64,000 nucleotides of DNA. Source: Clostridiales bacterium UBA7568 (GTDB lineage: Bacteria > Bacillota > Clostridia > Oscillospirales > CAG-272). A model generated the notes under the pieces. That model saw only the letters and a list, made by a program, of their open reading frames with translations, made no database searches and was not told the origin of the DNA. The translations under genes were made by a program, and so were the position numbers. Location of the stretch: assembly GCA_002479075.1 (NCBI GenBank), contig DLLG01000004.1, positions 305,932 to 369,931 of the forward strand. The letters are read 5' to 3'. Below, one piece after another: positions 9,050 through 18,260 of this stretch. The stretch's first letter is position 1. Every line of letters starts with the position of its first letter.

Positions 9050-10315
9050 ATGATAACAAGACCTCTTGCGGACAGGATGAGACCGGAAACGTTTGCGGAT
9101 GTTTTCGGGGACGAAAAGCTTTTTTCGGAAGGCGGAATATTTCCGAGAATGATTGAAACGGGGCATATCCCGAATATGATTTTTTACGGTCCGTCCGGCA
9201 CGGGAAAAACGACCGCAGCGAACATTCTTTCAAAGGCTGCGGGAAAAACTCTGCGCAGGCTGAATGCAACCTCGGCTTCACTTTCCGATATAAAGGATGT
9301 CGTTGCCGAAACATCGTCGCTTTATGGCTCGGACGGGGTTCTTCTGTACCTTGACGAGATACAGTATTTCAACAAAAAACAGCAGCAGTCGCTCCTCGAA
9401 TTCATTGAGGACGGGCGCATAACGCTGATCGCTTCGACAACGGAAAATCCTTACTTTTATGTATATTCCGCAATCATTTCCCGTTCTGCCGTGTTTGAAT
9501 TCAAGCCGCTTTCCGTCGATGTGCTTTCAAAGGCGATTGAGAGGGCGAGGAAGTTTCTTTCGGACGAAGAAGGGAAGGAAATTCTGTGCGACGAAGACGC
9601 CGTGCGCATAATGGCGCAGTCATCGGCGGGGGACGCGCGCAGGGCGATAAATCTTTTCGAAAACATAGCTGCCGTCTCGGACGGACACATAACGGCAGAG
9701 AGCGTACGAACGTTTCTGCCGGATGTTGTGATGAGCGGATTTGACAAATCCGGCGACGGGCATTACGACCTGCTCTCCGCATTTCAGAAATCCATAAGAG
9801 GCTCGGATCCGGACGCAGCCGTATTCTATCTTGCAAAGATACTTTCCGGCGGCGATCTGCTCTCTGCCTGCCGCAGAATACAGGTTATCGCAAGCGAGGA
9901 CATCGGGCTTGCCTATCCTATGGCGGCGGCGATAACTCACGCCTGTGTTGAATCTGCGCTCAAGCTCGGCTTGCCGGAGGCGTCGATACCCCTTGCAAAC
10001 GCAACCGTTATGCTTGCGACAGCCCCTAAATCCAATTCCGCCTATCTTGCTTACGGTGCGGCGGCGGCAGATGTTGCCGCTGGCAAGGGAACAGTTCCGC
10101 CGAGAACACTGCAAAACGTTCACTTTGACGGCGAAAATGCCGCGCAGAAGGGGCAGAATTATAAATATCCGCACGACTTCAAAAGCCATTATGTCGATCA
10201 GCAATATCTGCCGGATGACCTGAAAAACAAAAAATATTACGAGTTCGGGGAGAACAAGACCGAGCAGGCGGCAAAGGCTTATTGGGAGCTTATAAAAAAG
10301 GGCGGGAACAGGTAG
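9050..10315 (+). CDS. rarA: replication-associated recombination protein RarA
   Basis: 421 residues, a clamp-loader-like AAA+ ATPase that acts at stalled replication forks (also called MgsA/WRNIP1 family). Walker A GPSGTGKTT lies at about 47-55 and Walker B LYLDEIQYF at about 102-110. The C-terminal tetramerisation region contains the family stretch around YKYPHDF. ACGGAGGACGAA just upstream sets the start. It follows nth by 60 bp and probably belongs to the same run of genes. Confidence 0.95.
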   Translation: MITRPLADRMRPETFADVFGDEKLFSEGGIFPRMIETGHIPNMIFYGPSGTGKTTAANILSKAAGKTLRRLNATSASLSDIKDVVAETSSLYGSDGVLLYLDEIQYFNKKQQQSLLEFIEDGRITLIASTTENPYFYVYSAIISRSAVFEFKPLSVDVLSKAIERARKFLSDEEGKEILCDEDAVRIMAQSSAGDARRAINLFENIAAVSDGHITAESVRTFLPDVVMSGFDKSGDGHYDLLSAFQKSIRGSDPDAAVFYLAKILSGGDLLSACRRIQVIASEDIGLAYPMAAAITHACVESALKLGLPEASIPLANATVMLATAPKSNSAYLAYGAAAADVAAGKGTVPPRTLQNVHFDGENAAQKGQNYKYPHDFKSHYVDQQYLPDDLKNKKYYEFGENKTEQAAKAYWELIKKGGNR

Positions 10316-10414
10316 CAAAAAAGAAAAAATTCAAAAAGCGGACGAAAATTGCTCCCAAAACGAAAAAAATCGAGTTTTTTATGATAATTTTTACGAAAAT
10401 TCACAAAAATATTA

Positions 10415-10443
10415 TTGAAATTAGCCGCCGCTCATTATATAAT
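10415..10443 (+). promoter_or_regulatory. promoter of rnhA
   Basis: TTGAAA (10415-10420), 17-bp spacer, TATAAT (10438-10443). Transcription would start near 10450. It sits in the 159-bp gap after rarA and could drive rnhA, the desulfurase, nifU and mnmA together. Confidence 0.8.
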
Positions 10444-10474
10444 AAGTCGGATGTTGGGACGGGAGGCACGCGAT

Positions 10475-10921
10475 TTGAAAAAGGTTGACATTTATACAGA
10501 CGGCGCGTGCAGCGGAAATCCCGGCGCCGGAGGGTATGCCTGCATACTTGTGTACGGAAAAAAAGAGAAAGAAATTTCGGGAGGCGCGGCTGACACAACG
10601 AACAACAGAATGGAGCTTTCCGCCGTAATTGCCGGTCTTTCCGCGCTGAAAGAGCCGTGCGACGTGACGATAACCTCGGATTCGAAATACGTCATTGACG
10701 CAATCGAAAAGGGTTGGGTGTACGGCTGGCGCGACAAGGGCTGGATAAAAAGCGACAAAAAGCCCGCGCTGAATGTTGACTTGTGGGAAAAGCTTCTCGG
10801 ACTTCTTGAAAAGCATACCGTGCGCTTTGTATGGATAAAGGGGCACGCCGGTCACGAATACAATGAGAGATGTGACAGAATGGCTGTTGCCGAAAGTGAA
10901 AAATACAAAAACAAATCATAA
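10475..10921 (+). CDS. rnhA: ribonuclease HI
   Basis: 148 residues, starting at TTG 10475. The TTG is chosen because GGGAGG (10461-10466) stands 8 nt before it and the predicted transcript begins near 10450, which excludes the upstream ATGs. RNase HI cuts RNA in RNA-DNA hybrids, removing primers and R-loops. The four catalytic acidic positions are visible: [28 protein letters not shown] and ERCDRMA. Length fits single-domain type I enzymes. Confidence 0.95.
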   Translation: MKKVDIYTDGACSGNPGAGGYACILVYGKKEKEISGGAADTTNNRMELSAVIAGLSALKEPCDVTITSDSKYVIDAIEKGWVYGWRDKGWIKSDKKPALNVDLWEKLLGLLEKHTVRFVWIKGHAGHEYNERCDRMAVAESEKYKNKS

Positions 10922-10940
10922 AAAGGATAGGGTGAAAGCA

Positions 10941-12110
10941 ATGGAAAAAAGATTCGTTTACGCCGACAATGCGGCTACGACGGCTCCTTCCGAGGAAGTG
11001 ATAAAGGCGATGATGCCGTGTCTTACAGCCGATTGGGGAAACCCTTCGAGCCTGCATAACAAGGGTCAGCGCGCAAAAGAGATACTTGAGAACGCAAGAG
11101 CAAGAGTTGCGGCGTGTCTCGGGGCGCTTCCGTCCGAGATATATTTTACCTCGTGCGGCACGGAGTCCGATAACTGGGCGATACGCGGCGCGGCTTACGC
11201 AAACGTCAAAAAAGGAAAACATATAATAACCTCAAAGGTTGAGCACCACGCTGTGCTTTATACCTGCGAAAAACTCGAAAAAGAGGGCTTTGAGGTCACT
11301 TATCTCGATGTCGATTCCGATGGTAGAGTTTCGCCTGCGGACGTCGAAAAGGCGATAAGACCCGATACGACCCTCGTTGCAATAATGTACGCAAACAACG
11401 AAATCGGAACGATAATGCCGATTCCGGAAATCGCAAAGATTTGCCACGAAAAAGGTGTTCTTTGCTTTACGGACGCCGTTCAGGCTGTCGGCAATGTGCC
11501 GATAAACGTTCACGAGCTCGGAGTTGATATGATGTCCGCGTCGGGACACAAGCTCCACGCTCCGAAGGGCATCGGTCTGCTTTATATAAGACGCGGGGTC
11601 AGAATTCCGAACCTCATCGAAGGCGGCGGGCAGGAGTCCGGCAAGCGTTCGGGAACAGAAAATGTTCCTTATATAGTCGGCTTTGCAAAGGCGCTTGAAA
11701 TCGCAACATCTAAGATAGACAAGCTCGATCTTGTTGCGAAAAAGCGCGACAGACTCATAAACGAGATACTTGAGAAGATACCGTATTCCCGTCTGAACGG
11801 ACCGAGAGAGGGAAGACTCCCCGGAAACGTAAATGTTTCGTTTGAATTCATAGAGGGCGAAAGCCTTATGCTCCTTCTCAACGAGGAGGGAATATGCGCT
11901 TCGACAGGTTCCGCTTGCTCTTCGCGTTCGCTTGAGCCTTCGCACGTTCTGCTTGCGATAGGCCTTCCGCACGAGCAGGCGCACGGCTCTCTCCGTCTTT
12001 CGATAACTCACGAAACGACGGACGAGGACATTGATTATATCCTCGAAAAGCTGCCTCCGATTGTTCAGAGACTGCGCGATATGAGCCCGATATACAACGT
12101 AAAAGTTTAA
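10941..12110 (+). CDS. cysteine desulfurase (IscS/NifS type), first copy
   Basis: 389 residues from ATG 10941, where homology starts ([14 protein letters not shown]). This PLP enzyme removes sulfur from cysteine as a protein persulfide. The PLP lysine is in [12 protein letters not shown] (about 200-211), and the persulfide cysteine is in [10 protein letters not shown] (about 322-331). The next two genes encode a NifU-type scaffold and MnmA, so sulfur is directed to Fe-S clusters and tRNA 2-thiouridine. A second desulfurase of the same fold lies at 32267-33448. Confidence 0.95.
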   Translation: MEKRFVYADNAATTAPSEEVIKAMMPCLTADWGNPSSLHNKGQRAKEILENARARVAACLGALPSEIYFTSCGTESDNWAIRGAAYANVKKGKHIITSKVEHHAVLYTCEKLEKEGFEVTYLDVDSDGRVSPADVEKAIRPDTTLVAIMYANNEIGTIMPIPEIAKICHEKGVLCFTDAVQAVGNVPINVHELGVDMMSASGHKLHAPKGIGLLYIRRGVRIPNLIEGGGQESGKRSGTENVPYIVGFAKALEIATSKIDKLDLVAKKRDRLINEILEKIPYSRLNGPREGRLPGNVNVSFEFIEGESLMLLLNEEGICASTGSACSSRSLEPSHVLLAIGLPHEQAHGSLRLSITHETTDEDIDYILEKLPPIVQRLRDMSPIYNVKV

Positions 12111-12129
12111 TTGAAAGGAATATAAACAT

Positions 12130-12600
12130 ATGCTTTACAGCGAAAAGGTAATGGATCATTTCACTCACCCGAGAAATGTCGGTGAGATTCCGGATGCGGA
12201 CGGCGTCGGCGAGGTCGGTAACGCAGTCTGCGGCGATATAATGAAGATGTATCTCAAGGTCAAGGACGGGATAATTGTTGACGTCAAGTTCAAAACCTTC
12301 GGTTGCGGCTCGGCAATCGCAACGTCCAGTATGGCAACGGAGATGATAAAGGGACACAGCATCGACGAGGCTCTGACGCTCACGAACAAGGCTGTTGTTG
12401 AGGCTCTCGGCGGACTGCCTCCGGCAAAGATACACTGCTCCGTGCTTGCGGAGGAGGCTGTCAAGGCGGCTATCGCCGATTACTACAAGCGTCAGGGAAT
12501 AGACAAGGAAGTTCCCGGCGCCTGCGACGGTTGTTGCTCCTCCTGCTGCCACGCAGAGGAGCACGGACATTTTCACAGCCACGACGGCGAGGAAAAGTAA
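12130..12600 (+). CDS. nifU: iron-sulfur cluster scaffold NifU/IscU, with Cys/His-rich tail
   Basis: 156 residues. The IscU-like domain (1-125) has three conserved cysteines in NAVCGD, TFGCGSA and KIHCSV, which hold a nascent Fe-S cluster built with sulfur from the upstream desulfurase. The last 28 residues form an extra tail with five cysteines and five histidines, not part of the standard fold and possibly metal-binding. A ribosome-binding site GAAAGGAA precedes the start. The stop codon overlaps the mnmA start (TAATG). Confidence 0.93.
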   Translation: MLYSEKVMDHFTHPRNVGEIPDADGVGEVGNAVCGDIMKMYLKVKDGIIVDVKFKTFGCGSAIATSSMATEMIKGHSIDEALTLTNKAVVEALGGLPPAKIHCSVLAEEAVKAAIADYYKRQGIDKEVPGACDGCCSSCCHAEEHGHFHSHDGEEK

Positions 12601-13637
12601 TGGCGAAGCGTGTTCTGCTCGGAATGAGCGGCGGACTTGACAGCAGTTTTTCCGCGCTCAAACTGAAAAACGAGGGCTACGAGGTCTTCGGAACAACGCT
12701 TATAATGCACGAATTTACGGATACGACCGGCGCATGCGAGTGCGCCGATTCGCTTTCCGTACCTTTTTCCGTGCTTGACCTGCGAAAAGAATTTGACGAG
12801 AAGGTCAAGACCTATTTTGCGGACGAATATGCGAGCGGGAGAACGCCGAATCCCTGCGTCGTGTGCAACAGAAACGTGAAATTTGCGGGGCTTATGAGAG
12901 AAGCCGAAAGGCTCGGCTGCGACTACATAGCGACGGGGCATTATGCCGGCGTGCGAAGCGAAAACGGCAGATATTTTGCCGTTAAAGGTCGTGACGCAAA
13001 AAAAGACCAGAGCTATATGCTCTGGAACCTTGCGCAGGAGCAGCTTGCGAAGGTGATTTTTCCGCTCGAAAATATGATAAAAACAGACGTGCGGGAGGGC
13101 GCGAGAGCCGCCGATATGCCGTCTGCCGACATAGCTGAGAGCGAGGACGTCTGCTTTCTTCCCGACGAAGAAGCTATTGACTTTGTGCGCAGGGTCAAGG
13201 GCGATCTTCCGGAGGGCGATTTCATAAGCGCGGACGGGAAAATCCTCGGCAGACACAAGGGCATTGCGGCGTACACGATAGGTCAGAGAAGGGGGCTTGG
13301 CATTGCGGCGGGAAAACGTATTTTCGTTACGGACATCGATCCCGAAAAAAATACGGTTACCGTCGGCGATGACGCAGCGCTTTATAAAAGCGAGATAACC
13401 GTCGGAAGCCTCAATTTTCAGAAGTTTGCGCCGACGGAAAACGGATGTTTTGAGCTTTTCGCAAAGGTCAGATATGCGGCTCCTCCGGTTATGGCGAATG
13501 TGAAGATCGACGGAAAGACGGCAAAAGTCCGTTTCTCCGAGCCTGTCCGCGCGGCGGCACCGGGACAGTCAGCTGTGTTTTATGACGGAGATGCGATCGC
13601 CTTCGGCGGTGTTATCGAGCGCGGGGATGCCGAGTGA
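12600..13637 (+). CDS. mnmA: tRNA 2-thiouridylase MnmA
   Basis: 345 residues from ATG 12600, which shares its A with the nifU stop. MnmA thiolates U34 of tRNA-Lys, -Glu and -Gln. The PP-loop GMSGGLDSS is at about 8-16, the first catalytic cysteine in NPCVVCNRNVKF, and the second in SEDVCFLP. The C-terminal beta-barrel covers about 270-345. Its place directly after a desulfurase and scaffold suggests a dedicated sulfur relay, a common Clostridia arrangement. Confidence 0.96.
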   Translation: MAKRVLLGMSGGLDSSFSALKLKNEGYEVFGTTLIMHEFTDTTGACECADSLSVPFSVLDLRKEFDEKVKTYFADEYASGRTPNPCVVCNRNVKFAGLMREAERLGCDYIATGHYAGVRSENGRYFAVKGRDAKKDQSYMLWNLAQEQLAKVIFPLENMIKTDVREGARAADMPSADIAESEDVCFLPDEEAIDFVRRVKGDLPEGDFISADGKILGRHKGIAAYTIGQRRGLGIAAGKRIFVTDIDPEKNTVTVGDDAALYKSEITVGSLNFQKFAPTENGCFELFAKVRYAAPPVMANVKIDGKTAKVRFSEPVRAAAPGQSAVFYDGDAIAFGGVIERGDAE

Positions 13638-13790
13638 ACCGATCTGCCCGATGCCGCAGGTTTGTTCCAATATAAGGAAATTCTAATAAATCGGCGATGA
13701 ATCAAGCGAAATTATTAGAAAAATATTTTAAAAAACGACAAATCCGATATTTGTGATTCGAAAATTTGTTAATTGTGACAAACGACCGAA

Positions 13791-13840
13791 AAGTGTCTGT
13801 TGTTTTGCGCCGGAGCCGCAAAGCGCAGGCACTTTTTTTA
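13791..13840 (+). terminator. terminator downstream of mnmA
   Basis: Nested arms AAGTG-CTG / CAG-CACTT and TTTGCG / CGCAAA are followed by seven T residues. It lies about 155 bp after mnmA. The stretch 13638-13790 is AT-rich and shows no gene. The rest of this 584-bp gap up to 14109 also shows no convincing gene. Confidence 0.7.
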
Positions 13841-14109
13841 TTTTCCGGATTTTCAGATCGTGTTAAATCGGATTTACTTTAGCGGCGAAATCGATGTGTA
13901 ACAGCTCAAAAACCCTCGTGTATACTTGATTTTTGGGTAATGTATATTTACTTTTTTGTGAGCTTGCATCTTGCGGCAGAGCGGACGGAAGAAAAGAAAA
14001 ACGCCGACAGACAGTTGCCCTCGGCGAGTATGGCGGGGAGAAGAGAAAAAATCGCGAAAAAGTAAGGAAAAATCAGAAAAATGATGTAGGTAATGCTCAA
14101 TTTGACATA

Positions 14110-14139
14110 TTGACTTTATGTGAACATTTATGATATTAT
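14110..14139 (+). promoter_or_regulatory. promoter of the glycan-uptake operon
   Basis: TTGACT (14110-14115), 18-bp spacer, TATTAT (14134-14139). A second TTGACA (14102-14107) overlaps just upstream. Transcription near 14146 would give a 75-nt leader containing the hairpin at 14156-14201. Confidence 0.6.
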
Positions 14140-14155
14140 CTATGTATAAATTTTT

Positions 14156-14201
14156 CCGTCCCGAACCGTGCGAAAATCGGCGGGGACGGTTTGCATTTTT
14201 T
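14156..14201 (+). promoter_or_regulatory. leader hairpin followed by T-run (possible attenuator)
   Basis: CCGTCCC (14156-14162) pairs with GGGACGG (14183-14189), followed by TTTGCATTTTTT. It resembles an intrinsic terminator but lies between the predicted promoter and the first gene, ending just before the AGGAGGAA ribosome-binding site at about 14209-14216. It could regulate the operon by attenuation or protect the mRNA end. Confidence 0.5.
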
Positions 14202-14221
14202 AATCCCCAGGAGGAAATCCA

Positions 14222-17200
14222 ATGAGAAAGAAATTCTTTGCAAGAATTGTTGCGACGATACTTTCGCTCTTATTCATCTCTTCCGCAGTTCTGCCGCTTG
14301 TCGCCGCAGAGCCGACGCTCACAACGTCGTCGGCTTCCGACAGCGAGGACTATGTGAAAGAGACGCTTGAAATCCTTTCGGACGCCAAGTGGATCGATTA
14401 CAGAGACAGTCACGCCTCAACACCGTTTTACAGCGGCAGCCCGATAACCGTTCGCGCCGTTGACTTTATCGAACACAAGGCAGGCTCAAACGAGAGCGGC
14501 GAATACGAGTTCGGTAAGCTCGACGAGCTTGACGGCAAAAAGGACGTGCTTCTGACAACAGACGCAGGCTCCGTTACCTGGAAGTTTGACGTCCCCGAAT
14601 CGGGTCTTTACGCGATCGAATTCGGATATTATCCGATAAGCGAAAGATCGACAAACGCAGAGCGTACGCTCCGTATCAACGGCAAGGTTCCCGTAAACGA
14701 AGTGAGAAACCTTGTGTTCCCGAAGGTATGGACGGATAATTACCTCCGCGACGAGAACGGCGACATCTATTTCGAGGAGGACGGCAACCATAACCAGAAG
14801 CGTCCGACCAAGGTCAACTCGCCCGAATGGATGACTTATGCCGTATGCGACCCGACAGGCTATTACAGCGGCGAGTTTTATTTCTTCCTCGAAAAGGGCG
14901 AAAATACGATAACGCTTGAATCGCAGAAGGAGCCGCTCGTTCTCGAAAGCGTAACTCTTCGCAAGAGAAACGTTCAGAAAAGCTACGCCGAGTACCTTGA
15001 GGAATGCAGATCAAAGGGCTATACGGCAGCTCCCGCAGGCTCGAAGATATACATCGAAGCAGAGCATTATTCTTCAACATCCGATGGTACCCTCTATGCG
15101 GTTACGGACACGACCTCCTCTATCACTAGCCCGCAGCACGCGTGCTACCAGAGACTGAACACCGTCGGCGGATCAAACTGGAGCTCCGTCGGTCAGTGGT
15201 ACGAATGGACGATAACGATCGAAGAGGGAAAAGCGGGTATGTATACGATAAGCCCCAGGTACCTCCAGAACGCAGTTGCCGGACTTTTCGTATCGAGAAG
15301 ACTCCGCATTGACGGCGAGGTTCCCTTCGAAGAAGCGAACAACCTCGAATTCAAGTATGATAAGAACTGGCAGATAGGCCACATTTCCGACGGTACGACG
15401 GAATTTGAAATTTACCTTTCCGAAGGCGAGCATACTTTCTCTCTTGAAGTAACCCTCGGTCACTTCGGCGAGATTTATTCTGAGGTCAGCAACTGCCTTA
15501 CAAGAATAAACGCCATATACTTAAAGATTCTTCAGATTACAGGCACAAACCCCGACTCATATATGGATTACAGCTTCTATAACCGTATTCCAAACGAGAT
15601 CGCGGAGATGAAGGAGCTTTCCGACAGGCTCAAAACCCTTTCCGAAGAATTCAAGAAGATAAACAAGGACAAGGCAAGCTCAAACTCCGCAACACTTCTC
15701 AACGTTGCGCAGATTCTTGAAAAGATGAACCGCGACAGCGAAGGTCAGATTGCAAAGAACTTCACAGCTCTTAAAAATAATATCGGTTCTCTCGGTACCT
15801 GGCTCAACAACATAACAGAGCAGTCGCTTACCATAGATTACTTTGTCATTCAGCCGGCAGAGGATAAGCTCCCCAAGGCAAACGGAAACATTCTTCAGGA
15901 GCTTGGCTTTGAGCTGAAGGCGTTTGTATACAGCTTCGTTTACAACGGCTATTCGCTCTCCTCCTCAACCGACGCAAAGGATGTTGTCCGCGTCAGCGTA
16001 TGGACAACGGTATCCCGCGAGTATGCGCAGATAATCCGTGACCTTATCGACGAGGACTTCGGCAACAGTTATCCCGATATATCCGTAAACCTCAAGCTCG
16101 TTGCGGGCGGAACGCTTCTCCCGGCAACGCTTGCGGGAGTCGGACCTGACGTTATGATGGGCGAAGGTCAGACGACGGTTATCGACTATGCCGTTCGTGG
16201 TGCGCTCCTCGATGTCAGCGGTTATGAAGGCTTCGAAGAGCTGAAATCGCGCTTCAGCGAGGCATCGATGGTTCCGCTGACGGTTGCCCTTGACGGTACG
16301 GACGGACAGACCGCGGTTTACGGTATCCCGCAGGCGCAGTCGTTCAACGTAATGTTCTATCGTAAAGACATTCTCGCAGAGCTCGGCGTTTCTATCCCGC
16401 AGACCTGGACGGAGTTCAAGGCTATGGTTCCGAAGCTCCAGTCCAAAAACTATATGGTCGGTATGGGAACCTCCGCTTCCGCGACGACAACGTTCTATAT
16501 GTTTATGTATCAGAACGGCGGCTCGCTCTATACGGACGGCGGACGCTCGGTATCGTTCGGCGAGGATGCATCGCTCCGCGCATTCGATCAGATGTGCAAA
16601 TTCTATACGCAGTATCGCTTCCCGATAACCTATGATGCGGCAAACCGTTTCCGCACGGGCGAGATGCCGGTACTGATAGCGGATTATATCTCGTTCTACA
16701 ACCAGTTCACGATCTACGCTACCGAGCTTAAAGGGCTCTGGGGCTTCACGCTCCTCCCCGGCGTTGAGCGCGAAGACGGAACAGTCAACCACGCAACTCC
16801 TTCTTCCATATCCGCAATGGTGCTGATGAAGGACGCAAAGGAGCGCGGTACGGACGAAGCAGGCTTCAAGTTTATGGAATGGTGGATGAGGGACAACATC
16901 CAGAGCCGTTATGCAAACGAGCTCATCGCGCTTCTCGGTCCCGCCGGTAAATATGCAACGGCGAACGTAAACGCTTTTGACCAGATGTCCTGGACGGCAT
17001 CCGAGGTCAAGGAGCTGAAGCGCATCATCCCGAATCTCTATTGTGTAAACGAGATGCCCGGAAGCTATATCATCTCCCGTTATGTCGGCTTTGCTTTCCT
17101 TGCTGTTTATAACAATCAGGCAGACCCCGCAGAATCCATTATGAGCTATATCAACACGATAAACAGCGAAATGGACAGAAAGAGGGAAGAGCTTTCAAGA

Positions 17201-17248
17201 CAGTTCTATATTCCTTCGAAATCATCCGAAGAGAAAAAGGATGCTTAA
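14222..17248 (+). CDS. extracellular sugar-binding protein with carbohydrate-binding-like modules
   Basis: 1008 residues, more than twice the usual length of a CUT1 solute-binding protein. Residues 1-29 are a signal peptide ending VAAEP, with no lipobox cysteine, so this is not a standard lipoprotein. About 60-250 and 275-430 are two beta-rich modules that read like CBM6/35-type folds (VPESGLYAIEFGYYP; KIYIEAEHYSS). A helical spacer follows at 440-560. The solute-binding domain starts near 588 (RVSVWTTVSREY) and runs to the C-terminus. It is the first gene of an uptake operon whose two permease pairs and other exported proteins follow directly. Substrate is unknown; a complex polysaccharide is likely. 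Confidence 0.85.
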   Translation: MRKKFFARIVATILSLLFISSAVLPLVAAEPTLTTSSASDSEDYVKETLEILSDAKWIDYRDSHASTPFYSGSPITVRAVDFIEHKAGSNESGEYEFGKLDELDGKKDVLLTTDAGSVTWKFDVPESGLYAIEFGYYPISERSTNAERTLRINGKVPVNEVRNLVFPKVWTDNYLRDENGDIYFEEDGNHNQKRPTKVNSPEWMTYAVCDPTGYYSGEFYFFLEKGENTITLESQKEPLVLESVTLRKRNVQKSYAEYLEECRSKGYTAAPAGSKIYIEAEHYSSTSDGTLYAVTDTTSSITSPQHACYQRLNTVGGSNWSSVGQWYEWTITIEEGKAGMYTISPRYLQNAVAGLFVSRRLRIDGEVPFEEANNLEFKYDKNWQIGHISDGTTEFEIYLSEGEHTFSLEVTLGHFGEIYSEVSNCLTRINAIYLKILQITGTNPDSYMDYSFYNRIPNEIAEMKELSDRLKTLSEEFKKINKDKASSNSATLLNVAQILEKMNRDSEGQIAKNFTALKNNIGSLGTWLNNITEQSLTIDYFVIQPAEDKLPKANGNILQELGFELKAFVYSFVYNGYSLSSSTDAKDVVRVSVWTTVSREYAQIIRDLIDEDFGNSYPDISVNLKLVAGGTLLPATLAGVGPDVMMGEGQTTVIDYAVRGALLDVSGYEGFEELKSRFSEASMVPLTVALDGTDGQTAVYGIPQAQSFNVMFYRKDILAELGVSIPQTWTEFKAMVPKLQSKNYMVGMGTSASATTTFYMFMYQNGGSLYTDGGRSVSFGEDASLRAFDQMCKFYTQYRFPITYDAANRFRTGEMPVLIADYISFYNQFTIYATELKGLWGFTLLPGVEREDGTVNHATPSSISAMVLMKDAKERGTDEAGFKFMEWWMRDNIQSRYANELIALLGPAGKYATANVNAFDQMSWTASEVKELKRIIPNLYCVNEMPGSYIISRYVGFAFLAVYNNQADPAESIMSYINTINSEMDRKREELSRQFYIPSKSSEEKKDA

Positions 17249-17296
17249 GCAGATAAACGTCAAATCCAAATCATAAGAAAAGGAGAAAATCGGAAT

Positions 17297-18259
17297 ATGT
17301 CTGACAATTCCAAAACGCCCGTAAAAGCCGTGCGTAGACCCGTATCCCGTAAGGATATGACGAAGCTGCAGTGGACTTGGAAGGAAATAAAGCGCAATTA
17401 TCACGCTTATATTATGGCCCTGCCGTACTTCCTTATATTCTTTACGTTCACGATCGGTCCCGTTATCCTTTCGATATATTATAGCTTTACGGTATTCAAC
17501 CTCATCGAAGACGCAAAATTCGTCTTCATCGAAAACTATCTTCGTCTGCTCTTTGACGACGATATATTCCTCAGCGCTATTCAGAACACTCTGATATTCG
17601 CAGTTATCACGGGACCTGTTTCATACTTCCTCTCGCTGATAACGGCTTGGTTCATAAACGAGCTGCCGCCGAAGGTAAGAGCAGTTGTAACTCTTATCTT
17701 CTATGCGCCCTCGATTTCCGGCGGCGTATACCTTATATGGAAGGTTGCGTTCGACGGCGACTCTTACGGCTATGTAAACTACCTGCTCCTTCGTTACGGT
17801 ATCGAAACAACACCTATTCAGTTCTTCCAGAACGAGAAATACGTTATGCCGCTCTGTATAGTAGTTGCTCTCTGGACCTCGCTCGGTACCGCATTCCTTG
17901 CGTTCATCGGCGGTCTTCAGACAATCGACAAGGCGCAGTACGAGGCAGGTGCCGTTGACGGCGTCCGCAACCGTTGGCAGGAGTTCTGGTATATCACCCT
18001 CCCGAATATGAAGCAGCAGCTTCTGTTCGGCGCGGTAATGTCCATAACGCAGTCCTTCGGCTTCGGCGATATAGTTACTGCGCTTGCGGGCTTCCCCAGC
18101 GTAAACTATTGCGCTTGGACGATAGTTCATCATCTTCAGGACTACGGCGGTCAGCGATACGAGGTCGGTTACGCCTCGGCAATCGCAACTATACTCTTTA
18201 TAATAATGATAGGATGCAACGTCCTTGTAAACAAAGTACTTTCGAAAGTGGGGCAGTGA
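17297..18259 (+). CDS. sugar ABC transporter permease, MalF/UgpA type (pair 1)
   Basis: 320 residues with six membrane segments. A cytoplasmic N-terminus of about 35 residues is followed by the first helix (YIMALPYFLIFF). The permease motif EAGAVDGVRNRWQEFWYITLPNM (quoted here in part: EAGAVDG at about 215-221) contacts the ATPase. It ends one base before the partner gene at 18261. No ATPase gene lies in the operon, as is usual for CUT1 systems that share an MsmX/MalK-like ATPase. Confidence 0.93.
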   Translation: MSDNSKTPVKAVRRPVSRKDMTKLQWTWKEIKRNYHAYIMALPYFLIFFTFTIGPVILSIYYSFTVFNLIEDAKFVFIENYLRLLFDDDIFLSAIQNTLIFAVITGPVSYFLSLITAWFINELPPKVRAVVTLIFYAPSISGGVYLIWKVAFDGDSYGYVNYLLLRYGIETTPIQFFQNEKYVMPLCIVVALWTSLGTAFLAFIGGLQTIDKAQYEAGAVDGVRNRWQEFWYITLPNMKQQLLFGAVMSITQSFGFGDIVTALAGFPSVNYCAWTIVHHLQDYGGQRYEVGYASAIATILFIIMIGCNVLVNKVLSKVGQ

Positions 18260-18260
18260 T

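Noticed and set aside
13933..14133. 66-codon open frame before the glycan operon
   Set aside because: No ribosome-binding site, Lys/Arg-rich random composition, and it overlaps the predicted promoter.
15965..16792. 275-codon minus-strand open frame within the binding-protein gene
   Set aside because: Shadow of a strongly coding frame. Composition is rich in Arg, Tyr and Cys as expected for antisense translation.
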